64,000 nucleotides of DNA from Cohaesibacter marisflavi (GCF_900115225.1 NZ_FOVR01000002.1:248001-312000), one strand, 5' to 3'. Numbered from the stretch's first letter, positions 8,504 to 16,780 are shown. The notes: a model not told the origin generated them from the letters alone. Program-made: numbers and translations.

Positions 8504-9616
8504 ATGAATGATTCCAAGAAAATTCTGTTTGAGAATCGCCTCTCGCGGCTCAGAGCGCGCATGGCGGAGATAGGGACGGATCTGGTCGCTGTGGGGCCGA
8601 CTTCGAACATGGCCTGGTTGGCAGGCGTCTCTGCGCATGGGGATGAGCGGCCGGTGATGGTGCTGGTCACCCAGAAGGATGCCGCCTTCCTGATGCCGGC
8701 GCTCAATCAGGATAGCGTACGCCAGCATACGGATCTGCCTTTCTACTGCTGGACCGATGCCGATGGCGCTACAGGCACCTTGAACAAGATGCTGGCCGAC
8801 TTCGGCCTTGCGAGGCAAGGTGTGTCGGTGGCTGTAGATGAAGCGATGCGCGCCGATTTTGCTCTGCTGCTGCTGGATGCGCTGCCGGATAACAAACGTC
8901 AGTTCCTTGGTGATACGCTTGGATATCTGCGCTGTCGCAAGGATGAAACGGAATATGCCCAGCTCAAGGAAAATGCCGTGCTGACCGATGCCTGTGTCAC
9001 CGCAGCCTTTGACCATCTGCAGGTGGGCATGACGGAGCTGGATGTCATCAAATTCATCGATGACTATTTTGCAAGCCACGGCGCAACCACGGAATTTGCC
9101 AGCGTCTGCTTTGGCGGCAATGGGGCATTTCCTCATCACGACAGCGGCGAGACAAAGCTTCAAGAGGGCATGCCTCTGATGATCGATCTGGGGTGCCGCA
9201 AGGGGGGCTATCCAAGTGACATGACTCGTTCGGGCTATTTCGGGGCCAAACCGGAAGGCTATGAAGAGATCGCAGTCGTCGTGGAGGCGGCGGTCAAGGC
9301 CGCTCTTGCTGCGGCCAAGCCGGGCGTGAAAGCCAGCGCCATTGATGATGCCGCCCGCTCGACCATTGCCAAGGCTGGCTATGGTGAAAAGTTCCTGCAC
9401 CGCACTGGTCATGGACTGGGTATCGACGTGCATGAGCATCCCTACATGTCGGCCAGTTCAGAGACAATCCTTGAAGAAGGCATGGTCTTTTCCATCGAAC
9501 CGGGCATCTATCTGGCAGGCCAGTTCGGCGTGCGTCTGGAAGATATCGTCATCATGCGCAAGGATGGGCCGGAAATCCTGTCCGACAAAACGCGTGACCT
9601 GATTGCAGCCAAGTGA
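8504..9616 (+). CDS. M24-family Xaa-Pro peptidase
   Basis: A 370-residue metallopeptidase (Xaa-Pro aminopeptidase/prolidase family). The five dinuclear metal ligands are all present: Asp228 and Asp239 (IDLGCRKGGYPSDMTRSG), His303 (HRTGHGLGIDVHEHP), Glu332 (FSIEPGIY) and Glu346 (RLEDIV). The N-terminal creatinase-like domain spans about residues 1-145. It cleaves the bond before proline or hydroxyproline, so with the downstream iminopeptidase it would release (hydroxy)proline from short collagen peptides in the cytoplasm; no signal peptide is seen. The start is uncertain: ATG 8504 matches family N-termini, but ATG 8489 (RBS AGGA) and TTG 8462 are in frame. The iminopeptidase gene follows after 37 bp, probably in one operon. 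Confidence 0.88.
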   Translation: MNDSKKILFENRLSRLRARMAEIGTDLVAVGPTSNMAWLAGVSAHGDERPVMVLVTQKDAAFLMPALNQDSVRQHTDLPFYCWTDADGATGTLNKMLADFGLARQGVSVAVDEAMRADFALLLLDALPDNKRQFLGDTLGYLRCRKDETEYAQLKENAVLTDACVTAAFDHLQVGMTELDVIKFIDDYFASHGATTEFASVCFGGNGAFPHHDSGETKLQEGMPLMIDLGCRKGGYPSDMTRSGYFGAKPEGYEEIAVVVEAAVKAALAAAKPGVKASAIDDAARSTIAKAGYGEKFLHRTGHGLGIDVHEHPYMSASSETILEEGMVFSIEPGIYLAGQFGVRLEDIVIMRKDGPEILSDKTRDLIAAK

Positions 9617-9653
9617 TGGCTTGTCCTGAACTCTGCTCTTTAAGGAGAGTGCA

Positions 9654-10928
9654 ATGACTTATATGACATTTCCCGGTGTCGCCTATCGCGATATCACGCT
9701 GCCGGTTCCCCTGGATTGGGCCAAACCGCAGGGAGAAGGTCTGACGCTGTTTGCCCGTGAGGTGGTGGACCCTGTGCGCAAGGAGGAAGATCTGCCGTTG
9801 CTCGTCTTCCTTCAAGGTGGCCCCGGTGGCAAGGGCCCGCGCCCACAAGGGGGCGGCCCGGCATGGCTTAAAACCGCACTCAAGACACACCGCGTCGTGC
9901 TGCTCGATCAGCGCGGCACGGGGCGGTCCTCACCGGTGGAAGGGCGCCATATGCAGCGCTTTGCCTCCGGCGAAGAGGGGGCTCGTTTCCTTGCCTGCTT
10001 CAGGGCAGACAGCATCATTCGCGATTGCGAGCATCTGCGCAAAGAGGTCTATGGTGGCCGCAAATGGTCGAGCCTTGGCCAGAGCTATGGCGGTTTTCTG
10101 ACCCTGTGCTACCTCTCCATGGCCCCAGAGGCGCTGGAAGCCTGCTATGTAACGGGCGGATTGGCCGGGATTGAGGCCCGTGCGGAAGATGTCTATGAGC
10201 GCACCTTCCTGCGGGTGGCTGAAAAGAACCGGCATTATTATGCCCGCTATGAGGCCGATAGGGATGTGGTTGCCCGCATCGCTGATCGTCTGGCAAGTGA
10301 CGACATTCGCCTGCCAGATGGAGACCGGTTGACTGTGCGCCGGTTGCAAACCCTCGGTATGGCCTTCGGCATGAAGCCGGGTTACGAGATGGTGCATTGG
10401 TTGATCGATGAAGCGCTCGATGGCGATGGCACCCTGACCGACAGCTTCCTTTCTTCCATTATGGTGGAAACAGGTTATGCCACCAACCCGCTTTTCTGTG
10501 TGCTGCAAGAGGCCATCTATGGCCAGCATGGCAACGCTTCCAACTGGGCGGCGCAACGGGAGCGGGAAAAGCATGCCGCTTTCGCAGAGAGCCATCGGCC
10601 CTTGCTTTTTACCGGCGAAATGATGTTCCCGTGGATGTTTGAGGAGATCAGGGCGCTCAAACCATTCCAGGCGGCAACAGAGGCACTGCATGCCATGCCG
10701 CTGGAAGAACAGCTCTATGACAAGGCGCGTCTGGCCGCCAACGAGGTGCCTGTTGCGGCTGCCGTCTATTTTGATGACATGTATGTGGATGCAGGCCTGT
10801 CACTGGAAACAGCCGGTCGGGTTGGCAATCTCAAGGCGTGGGTGACCAACGAATATGAGCATGACGGCTTGCGTCAGGACCCGCGTGTTTTGGCGCGTCT
10901 GATGGATATGGTCGCAGGCAACGAATAG
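9654..10928 (+). CDS. pip: Proline iminopeptidase (alpha/beta hydrolase, S33)
   Basis: A 424-residue alpha/beta hydrolase. The oxyanion-hole segment is LQGGPGGKGPRPQ (near residue 56), DQRGTGRSSP follows near 85, and the nucleophile elbow GQSYGG puts the catalytic serine at residue 144. DDMYVDAGLSLE and NEYEHDGLR near the C-terminus likely supply Asp and His. These are the marks of prolyl aminopeptidases of about 420 residues, which remove N-terminal proline (and hydroxyproline) from peptides. RBS AAGGAG before ATG is strong. It lies 37 bp downstream of the M24 peptidase gene. Inference: the pair completes the digestion of Pro/Hyp-rich peptides and feeds the epimerase encoded next door. Confidence 0.85.
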   Translation: MTYMTFPGVAYRDITLPVPLDWAKPQGEGLTLFAREVVDPVRKEEDLPLLVFLQGGPGGKGPRPQGGGPAWLKTALKTHRVVLLDQRGTGRSSPVEGRHMQRFASGEEGARFLACFRADSIIRDCEHLRKEVYGGRKWSSLGQSYGGFLTLCYLSMAPEALEACYVTGGLAGIEARAEDVYERTFLRVAEKNRHYYARYEADRDVVARIADRLASDDIRLPDGDRLTVRRLQTLGMAFGMKPGYEMVHWLIDEALDGDGTLTDSFLSSIMVETGYATNPLFCVLQEAIYGQHGNASNWAAQREREKHAAFAESHRPLLFTGEMMFPWMFEEIRALKPFQAATEALHAMPLEEQLYDKARLAANEVPVAAAVYFDDMYVDAGLSLETAGRVGNLKAWVTNEYEHDGLRQDPRVLARLMDMVAGNE

Positions 10929-10945
10929 CCGAGGCTTGTGCGAGA

Positions 10946-10976
10946 TAAAAATAAAGCGCGGAGCAAGGCCCCGCGC
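10946..10976 (-). terminator. Terminator between convergent genes
   Basis: The stem GCGCGG / CCGCGC (10956-10961 and 10971-10976) is followed on the minus strand by TTTATTTTTAT. It suits the end of the epimerase transcript. Confidence 0.65.
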
Positions 10977-11005
10977 CAGTTTGCCTTCAAGCTGTTTAGT
11001 CTGCT

Positions 11006-12007
11006 TTAAAGCACCGTAAAACCGTGGGCATAAGGGTCGCGATCATCAATGAAGATGGTGTTGAACCCGGTCTGGCGTGCCCAGCCGCCGATAGATGGAA
11101 TGATGGCATCCTTGTCGCCGACCTTGGCGGCGGCTTCTACCCGTCCCTTGAACAGGCTGCCAATGATGCTCTCGTGAATGAAGGCATCGCCGACACCCAG
11201 CCGCCCCTTGGCGACCCAATGGGCCATGCGGGCAGAAGTGCCTGTACCGCAAGGGGAGCGATCAATGGCCTTCTCGCCATAAAAGACTGCGTTGCGGGCT
11301 GTGGCTTCCGGCGCCAGCGGCTTGCCGGTCCACAGAATATGGCTTAGGCCGTTGATGGCCGGATTCTCCGGATGCACAAAGTCGTATTTTTCATTGAGCG
11401 CCGCACGTAGCTTGGGTGAGAAGCCTACCAGCTCACCGGCTGAGAAGTCGGCCATATCCTTGTAGCAATCCTGAGGCTCGACTATGGCGTAGAAATTGCC
11501 GCCATAGGCCACATCCACATGCACTTCTCCAAGCCCGTCAATCTCGGCAGTCATGTCTTCAGCATAAAGGAAGGCGGGCACGTTGGTCAGCCGGACCTCT
11601 TCCACATAGCGGCCTTCCTGCCGATACTCTACGGTGACCAGCCCGGCGGGCGTATCCAGACGAAGCTTGCCCGGTTCCTTTGGGGTCACCAGACCGTTCT
11701 CGATGGCCATGGTCACAGTGCCAATGGTGCCGTGGCCACACATGGGCAGACAGCCTGAGGTTTCAATGAACAGGACGGCGATATCGCAATCATCCCGCGT
11801 TGGCGGATAGAGAATCGATCCGGACATCATGTCATGACCGCGCGGTTCAAACATCAGCCCTGTGCGAATCCAGTCAAATTCGGCCAGAAAATGTGCCCGT
11901 TTCTCTATCATGGTGCTGCCTTCCAGCTGCGGGGCGCCGCCCGCAACTAGTCGCACCGGATTGCCACATGTATGGCCATCAATGCATTGAAATGTATGGT
12001 TTTTCAT
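11006..12007 (-). CDS. 4-hydroxyproline 2-epimerase (proline racemase superfamily)
   Basis: A 333-residue two-base epimerase. Both catalytic residues are cysteines: Cys90 in MCGHGTIG and Cys253 in SPCGTGTSA. Superfamily members with Thr at the second position are trans-3-hydroxyproline dehydratases, so the Cys/Cys pair indicates a racemase or epimerase. With the D-amino-acid dehydrogenase, deaminase and semialdehyde dehydrogenase nearby, 4-hydroxyproline is the best substrate, giving cis-4-hydroxy-D-proline; proline racemisation could be a secondary activity. Other family marks are DGHTCGNPVR at the N-terminus and AYGGNFYAIV near 168. The gene is divergent from the GntR regulator gene, and the operator lies between them. 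Confidence 0.88.
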   Translation of the reverse strand: MKNHTFQCIDGHTCGNPVRLVAGGAPQLEGSTMIEKRAHFLAEFDWIRTGLMFEPRGHDMMSGSILYPPTRDDCDIAVLFIETSGCLPMCGHGTIGTVTMAIENGLVTPKEPGKLRLDTPAGLVTVEYRQEGRYVEEVRLTNVPAFLYAEDMTAEIDGLGEVHVDVAYGGNFYAIVEPQDCYKDMADFSAGELVGFSPKLRAALNEKYDFVHPENPAINGLSHILWTGKPLAPEATARNAVFYGEKAIDRSPCGTGTSARMAHWVAKGRLGVGDAFIHESIIGSLFKGRVEAAAKVGDKDAIIPSIGGWARQTGFNTIFIDDRDPYAHGFTVL

Positions 12008-12061
12008 CGGATACTCTGCTCAGGTGATGCGCTTTGTGCTCTGTGCGTTTCTTTTCTCGCA

Positions 12062-12091
12062 TTGACACGTTAATATGTCGACAATTAAAAT
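12062..12091 (+). promoter_or_regulatory. Predicted sigma-70 promoter of the GntR regulator gene
   Basis: TTGACA (12062-12067), an 18-bp spacer, then TAAAAT (12086-12091). The candidate operator at 12075-12095 covers the spacer and -10 box, which fits autorepression. Confidence 0.55.
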
Positions 12092-12095
12092 ACAA
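12075..12095. promoter_or_regulatory. Candidate GntR operator, copy 3
   Basis: The 21-bp element reads ATGTCGAC-AATTAA-AATACAA, the exact reverse complement of 8415-8435. It lies between the divergent epimerase and regulator genes and overlaps the predicted regulator promoter. Confidence 0.72.
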
Positions 12096-12164
12096 ACATT
12101 TGCTTCAGGACTTTCAAGATATTCGCTAGAAATATTCATCGCAACATCGTTGGGCAGCAAGGGC

Positions 12165-12881
12165 ATGACCGAAACAAAAGAGAAAAAATCGACCAAGGGA
12201 CCCTATAAGAGAGGCGCAGGCGTTGGCCATGTCTATCAGACCCTGCATCGTGAAATCATAGAATTGAAGATTGCGCCAGGCAGCCCGATTGATGAGCTGC
12301 AGCTGGCGGCGCGTTTTTCCATGTCGCGCACTCCCATCCGCGAAGCGCTGGTTCGTCTGGCTGCGGAAGGCCTAATCACAACGCTGCCCAACAGGGCGAC
12401 CATCGTTTCCAATATCGATTTTCTCAATCTCTCGCAGTTCTTCGATGCACTGACCCTGATGTATCGCGTCACGACGCGACAGGCCGCCGCCAACTATGAA
12501 GAAGGCGATCTGGCCGATATCAATCACTGGAAGGATCTCTACGCCAAAGCGGTGGAAACGCGCGATGTCTTCGAGATGATCGCTACCAACCGCGAATTCC
12601 ATCTGGCCATCGCAAAGGCAGGGCGCAACCGCTATTATGTCGAGCTGTTCACCCGTCTTCTTGATGAGGGACGGCGTATCCTGCGTCTCTATTACCAGTC
12701 CTACAATGATGATATCCCACATCTTTATGTCGATGAACATGAGAAGATGATCAAGGCCATCATGGGGCGCGATCTGGCGTTGGCAGACAAACTGGCAGCA
12801 GAACATGCAGATCAGATCGTACGCCAGATCCAGTCCTATATCGCAGCTGATACGCGGGTGAATGGCTCCCTTGCGCTTTAG
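12165..12881 (+). CDS. GntR-family (FCD) regulator of the hydroxyproline island
   Basis: A 238-residue regulator with an N-terminal winged helix (VYQTLHREIIELKIAPGSPI...FSMSRTPIREALVRLAAEGLI, residues about 22-85) and a C-terminal all-helical FCD ligand-binding domain (residues about 95-230) with metal-ligand-like histidines (NREFHLAIAKA near 150 and DEHEKMI near 190). An upstream ATG at 12075 is in frame, but it lies inside the operator/promoter and has no ribosome-binding site, so ATG 12165 is preferred. Inference: it represses the three divergent promoter regions carrying TTGTATT-N6-GTCGWC and is released by hydroxyproline or an intermediate. Activation instead of repression cannot be excluded. 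Confidence 0.85.
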   Translation: MTETKEKKSTKGPYKRGAGVGHVYQTLHREIIELKIAPGSPIDELQLAARFSMSRTPIREALVRLAAEGLITTLPNRATIVSNIDFLNLSQFFDALTLMYRVTTRQAAANYEEGDLADINHWKDLYAKAVETRDVFEMIATNREFHLAIAKAGRNRYYVELFTRLLDEGRRILRLYYQSYNDDIPHLYVDEHEKMIKAIMGRDLALADKLAAEHADQIVRQIQSYIAADTRVNGSLAL

Positions 12882-12896
12882 CTTTACGCTGGAAAG

Positions 12897-12917
12897 ACCG
12901 GGCTCTCAGAGCCCGGT
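12897..12917. terminator. Hairpin terminator between convergent genes
   Basis: Perfect nine-base arms ACCGGGCTC and GAGCCCGGT with the loop TCA lie between the regulator gene and the COG0523 GTPase gene. Poly-T is weak on both sides. Confidence 0.6.
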
Positions 12918-12920
12918 TGC

Positions 12921-14165
12921 CTATTTGCTTTGCGCATATTCCCAGGCAGGGAAGGGGTCAGGCAGATGCTCATAGAGGGAAGGGTCGAATGGCCCTTCAC
13001 CAACAGGAGCCGCCAGAGCCCTATCCAGCATCGAGCAGATGCGATCCTTGTTCATTTCACCCAGCATGCCGATAAAGACGATCTGCTGGCGCCGGTCTCC
13101 ATAGTGAGGGTCAAGCACCGCCTTGAGCTGTTTGCGCGTCGCACGATCCTTGGGCCAGCGATCCTGAGGCACGGACGCCCACCAATAGCCCAGCGGACCT
13201 GTTCGGGCCATATTGCCTGCAAGGCTATATTCGCCGACAATGCGGTGGCGTGTGGCCAGCCAGAAATGCCCTTTGGCGCGGATCACGCCGGGCAGTGGCG
13301 TCTGGGTGAATTCGTGAAATTTCTCCGGAAGCAAGGGGCGGCGGGCCGTCCAGACAAAGCTGGTGATGCCGAATTCGGAATCCTCTGGCATGTGGTCAGC
13401 AAAGCCGTAAAGTTCCTTGTACCATTGAGGATGCTCATGGGCGCGTTGGAAATCAAACAGACCCGTATTGAAAATGGCGTCAGGCTCGACCGCTCCAAAG
13501 TCCGTTTCGATCAAGCGGGCTCCGGGGTTGAGACCATGAATGATGGAGCGGGCCGCGTCCAATTGTTCGCGGGTGGCGTCTGACACCTTGTTGAGAATGA
13601 TGATATCGGCAAATTCGATCTGATCCACGAGCAGGTCAGCCAATGTCCGCTCATCATGGTCGGAAAGATCCGCCTTGAGCACTTCCCTGTCAGCCAGGAA
13701 ATCCTTCGAGTCGAAATCCTTGAGCAGATGAACTGCGTCGATCACAGTTGCCATTGTGTCCAGACGGGCAACATCATTGAGGCTGCGCCCCTCTTCATCG
13801 CGAAATTCAAAGGTTGTCGCAACGGGCAACGGCTCGGATACGCCGGTACTTTCCACCAGCAGATAGTCAAAGCGCCCTTCTTCAGCCAATTGCCGCACCT
13901 TGACCAGAAGGTCATCGCGCAAGGTGCAGCAAATGCAGCCATTGCTCATTTCCACCAGCTTCTCTTCTGATTGGTTGAGCGTGGATTCTTCGCGTACCAG
14001 ATCTGCGTCAATATTCACTTCGCTCATATCGTTGACGATGACGGCAACCCGCCGGCCATCCCGATTGTTGAGCACATGGTTGAGGAGGGTTGTTTTTCCG
14101 GCGCCAAGAAATCCTGAAAGCACGGTAACAGGCAGCCGCTTGTCGATTTTACGTCGTCTGAACAT
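12921..14165 (-). CDS. COG0523/CobW-family GTP-dependent metallochaperone (probably zinc)
   Basis: A 414-residue G3E GTPase. The Walker A motif GFLGAGKTT is at residues 18-26, the metal-binding CxCC motif (GCICC, Cys77-Cys79-Cys80) follows, then the ESTGVSEP switch region and the base-specificity NKVS near 190. The C-terminal CobW domain spans about residues 265-400. Such proteins deliver Zn2+ to client enzymes during zinc shortage (ZigA/YciC/ZagA group); cobalamin or nitrile-hydratase chaperones are the other branches. The operator-like dyad ATGTTATAACAT 17 bp upstream of the start looks like a Zur box, which argues for the zinc role. No cobalamin synthesis genes are adjacent. It is monocistronic. 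Confidence 0.86.
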   Translation of the reverse strand: MFRRRKIDKRLPVTVLSGFLGAGKTTLLNHVLNNRDGRRVAVIVNDMSEVNIDADLVREESTLNQSEEKLVEMSNGCICCTLRDDLLVKVRQLAEEGRFDYLLVESTGVSEPLPVATTFEFRDEEGRSLNDVARLDTMATVIDAVHLLKDFDSKDFLADREVLKADLSDHDERTLADLLVDQIEFADIIILNKVSDATREQLDAARSIIHGLNPGARLIETDFGAVEPDAIFNTGLFDFQRAHEHPQWYKELYGFADHMPEDSEFGITSFVWTARRPLLPEKFHEFTQTPLPGVIRAKGHFWLATRHRIVGEYSLAGNMARTGPLGYWWASVPQDRWPKDRATRKQLKAVLDPHYGDRRQQIVFIGMLGEMNKDRICSMLDRALAAPVGEGPFDPSLYEHLPDPFPAWEYAQSK

Positions 14166-14178
14166 CTATTTACCATAT

Positions 14179-14197
14179 GAAATGTTATAACATGGCA
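14179..14197 (-). promoter_or_regulatory. Zur-box-like palindrome upstream of the COG0523 gene
   Basis: The perfect 12-bp palindrome ATGTTATAACAT (14182-14193), preceded by GAA, matches the core of the proteobacterial Zur site (GAAATGTTATAnTATAACATTTC type). It lies 17-28 bp from the start codon, where a repressor would block transcription. Confidence 0.62.
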
Positions 14198-14364
14198 AAT
14201 ATCAGTCTCCAGAGTGGCCCGTCAAGCGTTCAAAAGGGGGGGGCGGAATGATGAGGCATAACTGCCTGTGGCAAATTGTCCTTTGAAACCAAAGACAAGG
14301 CCGTAGGCTACCCATAGACCAGACAGCCGGACAGACAAACAGCCGCCAGCCAGACAAACTGAGA

Positions 14365-14402
14365 TAAAAAAACGGTGCGCCCCTGTCGGAGAACACCGTT
14401 TC
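14365..14402 (-). terminator. Terminator downstream of the doxX-like gene
   Basis: On the minus strand AAACGGTG pairs with CACCGTTT around 16 bases and is followed by a T-run. The remainder of 14198-14476 shows no gene. Confidence 0.75.
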
Positions 14403-14476
14403 AAGTGAGAGAGCCTTATTCTTGGTTTTATGCTCTACGTAAGATTTTGTTGCTTGCTTGGTTCCTGATAGCGGGC

Positions 14477-14899
14477 TTACTGAGCCCAGGCCAGCTTCTG
14501 GTTGACTACTGGCAGACGCAGAGCGAATGCACCGCTGCCCAGAAGGGCTATGGAGAGGTTGGTGATGGCCCAGAATAGCGGGAATTCCCAGCCGCCACCT
14601 TCGCTGGAGAAGACCCAGCCATTGCCCGAATGAACAAACAGGGCACCAATGATCGGTGGCAGGGTCAGGATGGCAACCGCACGGGTGGCGACACCGAGGA
14701 TCAGGGCAGCGCCGCCAACCACTTCAGCGAAAATGGTCAGGTAGGCAAAGAGGCCAGGGAAGCCGAGGCTTTCAAAAAAGCCGACCGTACCTGGGATGGT
14801 GAAGATGAAGATCTTCATCAGGCCGTGGGCCAGAAGCAGGGCGCCAGAGATGACGCGGAGAAGAAAGGCTGCATAAGGAGCGGATTGATTGTCGATCAT
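14477..14899 (-). CDS. DoxX-family membrane protein
   Basis: A 140-residue integral membrane protein with four predicted transmembrane helices: about residues 10-30 (AFLLRVISGALLLAHGLMKIF), 45-68, 72-92, and 108-127 (FWAITNLSIALLGSGAFAL). The LLRVISGALLLAHGLMK start and AEVVGGAALILG motif in helix 2 are characteristic of DoxX/DoxD-like proteins. Members occur with thiosulfate:quinone oxidoreductases or in redox-stress complexes, but most have no known function and nothing nearby suggests one here. It is followed by a strong terminator and appears to be a single-gene unit. Confidence 0.85.
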   Translation of the reverse strand: MIDNQSAPYAAFLLRVISGALLLAHGLMKIFIFTIPGTVGFFESLGFPGLFAYLTIFAEVVGGAALILGVATRAVAILTLPPIIGALFVHSGNGWVFSSEGGGWEFPLFWAITNLSIALLGSGAFALRLPVVNQKLAWAQ

Positions 14900-15195
14900 T
14901 ATAGTGTTCCAACTGTGGTTGCGTGCAGTCTTTGCACTGATTTCACTGGTTCATTCGGTTTTATGAAAGGGCTCGTTCTTATTCTCGTTTTTTGCCCTGC
15001 ATTTGCTGTACGCCCTATATGGACTTGTTTTTTAATCAATGAAATGAAGATTGTGTAGAATGACTATCCACAATTTATTCTCAATAAAGATGAGGCCTCC
15101 CCAAGCCGCAGATGGCGGACGCAAAAGAGCAGAAGCAGGCGTGTTCACCTGCACAACTGTCTTCATAGCAATGGAAATGTGGTGATGTCGGCTGC
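14900..15195. other. Intergenic region (296 bp), no gene seen
   Basis: It separates the doxX-like gene from the TetR-like gene, both on the minus strand. It must carry the doxX-like promoter and the end of the TetR transcript. I see no convincing coding frame, strong terminator or dyad. Confidence 0.5.
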
Positions 15196-16173
15196 TTAAG
15201 GTTTTACATAGCGCAGGATCGTCTCAACGATCATGTCCCGCTGGGCGGGCACTTCAGCCTCGTCCCACAGGTCGATGTCAAACACGGCTCGCCAGGAATA
15301 GCGGTTGGAAACGCGCATGAAGCAGAAAGAGGAGATAAGAAAATGCAGGTGCCACGGATTGATATCCTTGCGGAAAACACCTGCTTTGGCACCACGCTCC
15401 AGAAGATCGCTGACGGTCTGGATGGCAATGGCGTTGCGCTCTACAAGGCTCTGCCGACCAGTGATATGGCGTCCCATCTCGATATTCTCGACAGACACCA
15501 GCCGGACATATTCGGGATGTTCAGCATGGTGGTCAAAGGTCACTTCCACGAGGCGGCGCATGGCCTCTTCAGGGGGGAGAGCATCCAGATGCAAGCCCTG
15601 CTCCTTGCTGCGCACCCCACCATAGGCTTCTTCCATTACGGCTGCATAGAGCTTTTCCTTGCTGCCAAAATGATAATAGATCATCGGCTTGGTGGTGCGG
15701 GTTCTGGCGGCGATCGCATCCACCCGGGCGCCGCTGAGCCCCTTTGCCGCGAATTCTTCCATGGCGGCATCAAGGATGTCCCGCCGGGTTATCTCCGCTT
15801 CTCTGCGTCGGGGAGCGGGGCGGCGCTCATCTTTGGAGGCATCCTCTTCGAGCTCCCTGACACCTGCGATCTCTTTATTGTCTCGAAGCTGCGGCGACGG
15901 TCGCTCTTCCTGAGGAGCAATTGAACCCAGGGGTGTCTCATGATCAATGACCGGAAGCTCTGAGCGCGCCGAGGCAAATTCCTGCTCAAGATCCTCCAGC
16001 ATGGCGCGAGCGATCTTAACCCCTTCCGTCACATTGATGGCTCCGGTAGAACGCTCGATGACCTTGGAGCGATCTTTATATTGCGGATGCTCCCAAAGGT
16101 CTCTGGGTATCTTCTTGAGAATACCAACGCGACCATTTCGTCCGATACGCACATTCTTGGGGAGCTTTGTCAT
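15196..16173 (-). CDS. TetR-family regulator with an integrase-like N-terminal extension
   Basis: A 325-residue protein, about 110 residues longer than usual TetR proteins. Residues 128-175 form the TetR helix-turn-helix (RRDILDAAMEEFAAKGLSGARVDAIAARTRTTKPMIYYHFGSKEKLY, described here in parts: DAAMEEFAAKG, then MIYYHFGSKE). Residues 185-325 resemble RutR-type C-terminal domains (EYVRLVSVENIEMGRHI). Residues 1-70 (LPKNVRIGRNGRVGILKKIP, RDLW, then an Ala/Glu helix) look like the DUF6538-type N-terminal arm of tyrosine recombinases, joined by an acidic/Pro-rich linker (75-125). It is divergent from the TRAP operon across a 607-bp region with several dyads and probably controls it. No internal start with a good RBS would remove the extension. 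Confidence 0.78.
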   Translation of the reverse strand: MTKLPKNVRIGRNGRVGILKKIPRDLWEHPQYKDRSKVIERSTGAINVTEGVKIARAMLEDLEQEFASARSELPVIDHETPLGSIAPQEERPSPQLRDNKEIAGVRELEEDASKDERRPAPRRREAEITRRDILDAAMEEFAAKGLSGARVDAIAARTRTTKPMIYYHFGSKEKLYAAVMEEAYGGVRSKEQGLHLDALPPEEAMRRLVEVTFDHHAEHPEYVRLVSVENIEMGRHITGRQSLVERNAIAIQTVSDLLERGAKAGVFRKDINPWHLHFLISSFCFMRVSNRYSWRAVFDIDLWDEAEVPAQRDMIVETILRYVKP

Positions 16174-16780
16174 CTTCGCCTCAGGTCTTTGGAAAGTATG
16201 GAACTCCTTCCAAAGTATGGATTTTTCACTCTGTTGGTATGGATGATAGGCACTTCACGGCGCTTGTCAATATCCGTGATCTGGATCTGAACTGTTAGAA
16301 AAAGACCTTCGGTATTTGGTAAAAATACGGGTTAACCACCTAATATGTAGCGATATTCTGCAAAAACGAACTCTATCATGGGCAATATCATTCACAACAG
16401 TATGCGACGCGTTGTCGCAATAGTGGCAAATACAATACTTGTTTATTGACAAAATCTACCAGTAAGTAGTGTTGTGGGGATGTGCTGTTGTCGCGGTATG
16501 GATGATTGGGAGACCATTCATGCCTCACGCTCGTTCAGGCCGGAGCGCATTCCGGCTGTGTGAAAGACGCAAATGAACCCTTGGGAGGGGACAGAGCAAA
16601 CAGCAGCATGCAGCCCGGCCACAACGGTTCGGGACGACTTGCTGGCGCTCAGGCTGACCAATCGAGCTTCGCGGCTCCATCAGATGATGCGCTCAAATAG
16701 GCTCTAGCGAGGAGAAGGAGGCGGTGAGGAATGCACCGCTTCGCCGCTCATAAAGGCGGTTACCAAAAGGGAGGCATTCA
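16174..16780. promoter_or_regulatory. Long regulatory intergenic region between tetR-like and TRAP genes
   Basis: 607 bp without a convincing gene. It contains several candidate protein-binding elements: AAAGTATGGA twice (about 16192 and 16212); a 12-bp direct repeat GGTATGGATGAT (16236-16247 and 16495-16506); the dyad GTATTT-N5-AAATAC (16312-16328); and the perfect dyad TGCGAC-N5-GTCGCA (16403-16419). Close to the start of dctP there is a GC-rich leader hairpin GCGGTG-N7-CACCGC near 16720. The short open frame at 16506-16700 has no RBS or recognisable product. Confidence 0.5.

Noticed and set aside
7361-9439. A 692-codon open frame on the minus strand covering the DHDPS-family gene and the region antisense to the Xaa-Pro peptidase gene
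   Set aside because: Only the last 320 codons match a protein family. The upstream part is antisense to a clearly coding M24 peptidase and crosses the operator region.
16506-16700. A 64-codon frame in the region before the TRAP operon
   Set aside because: No ribosome-binding site, no domain and atypical composition; it lies within a region rich in regulatory dyads.
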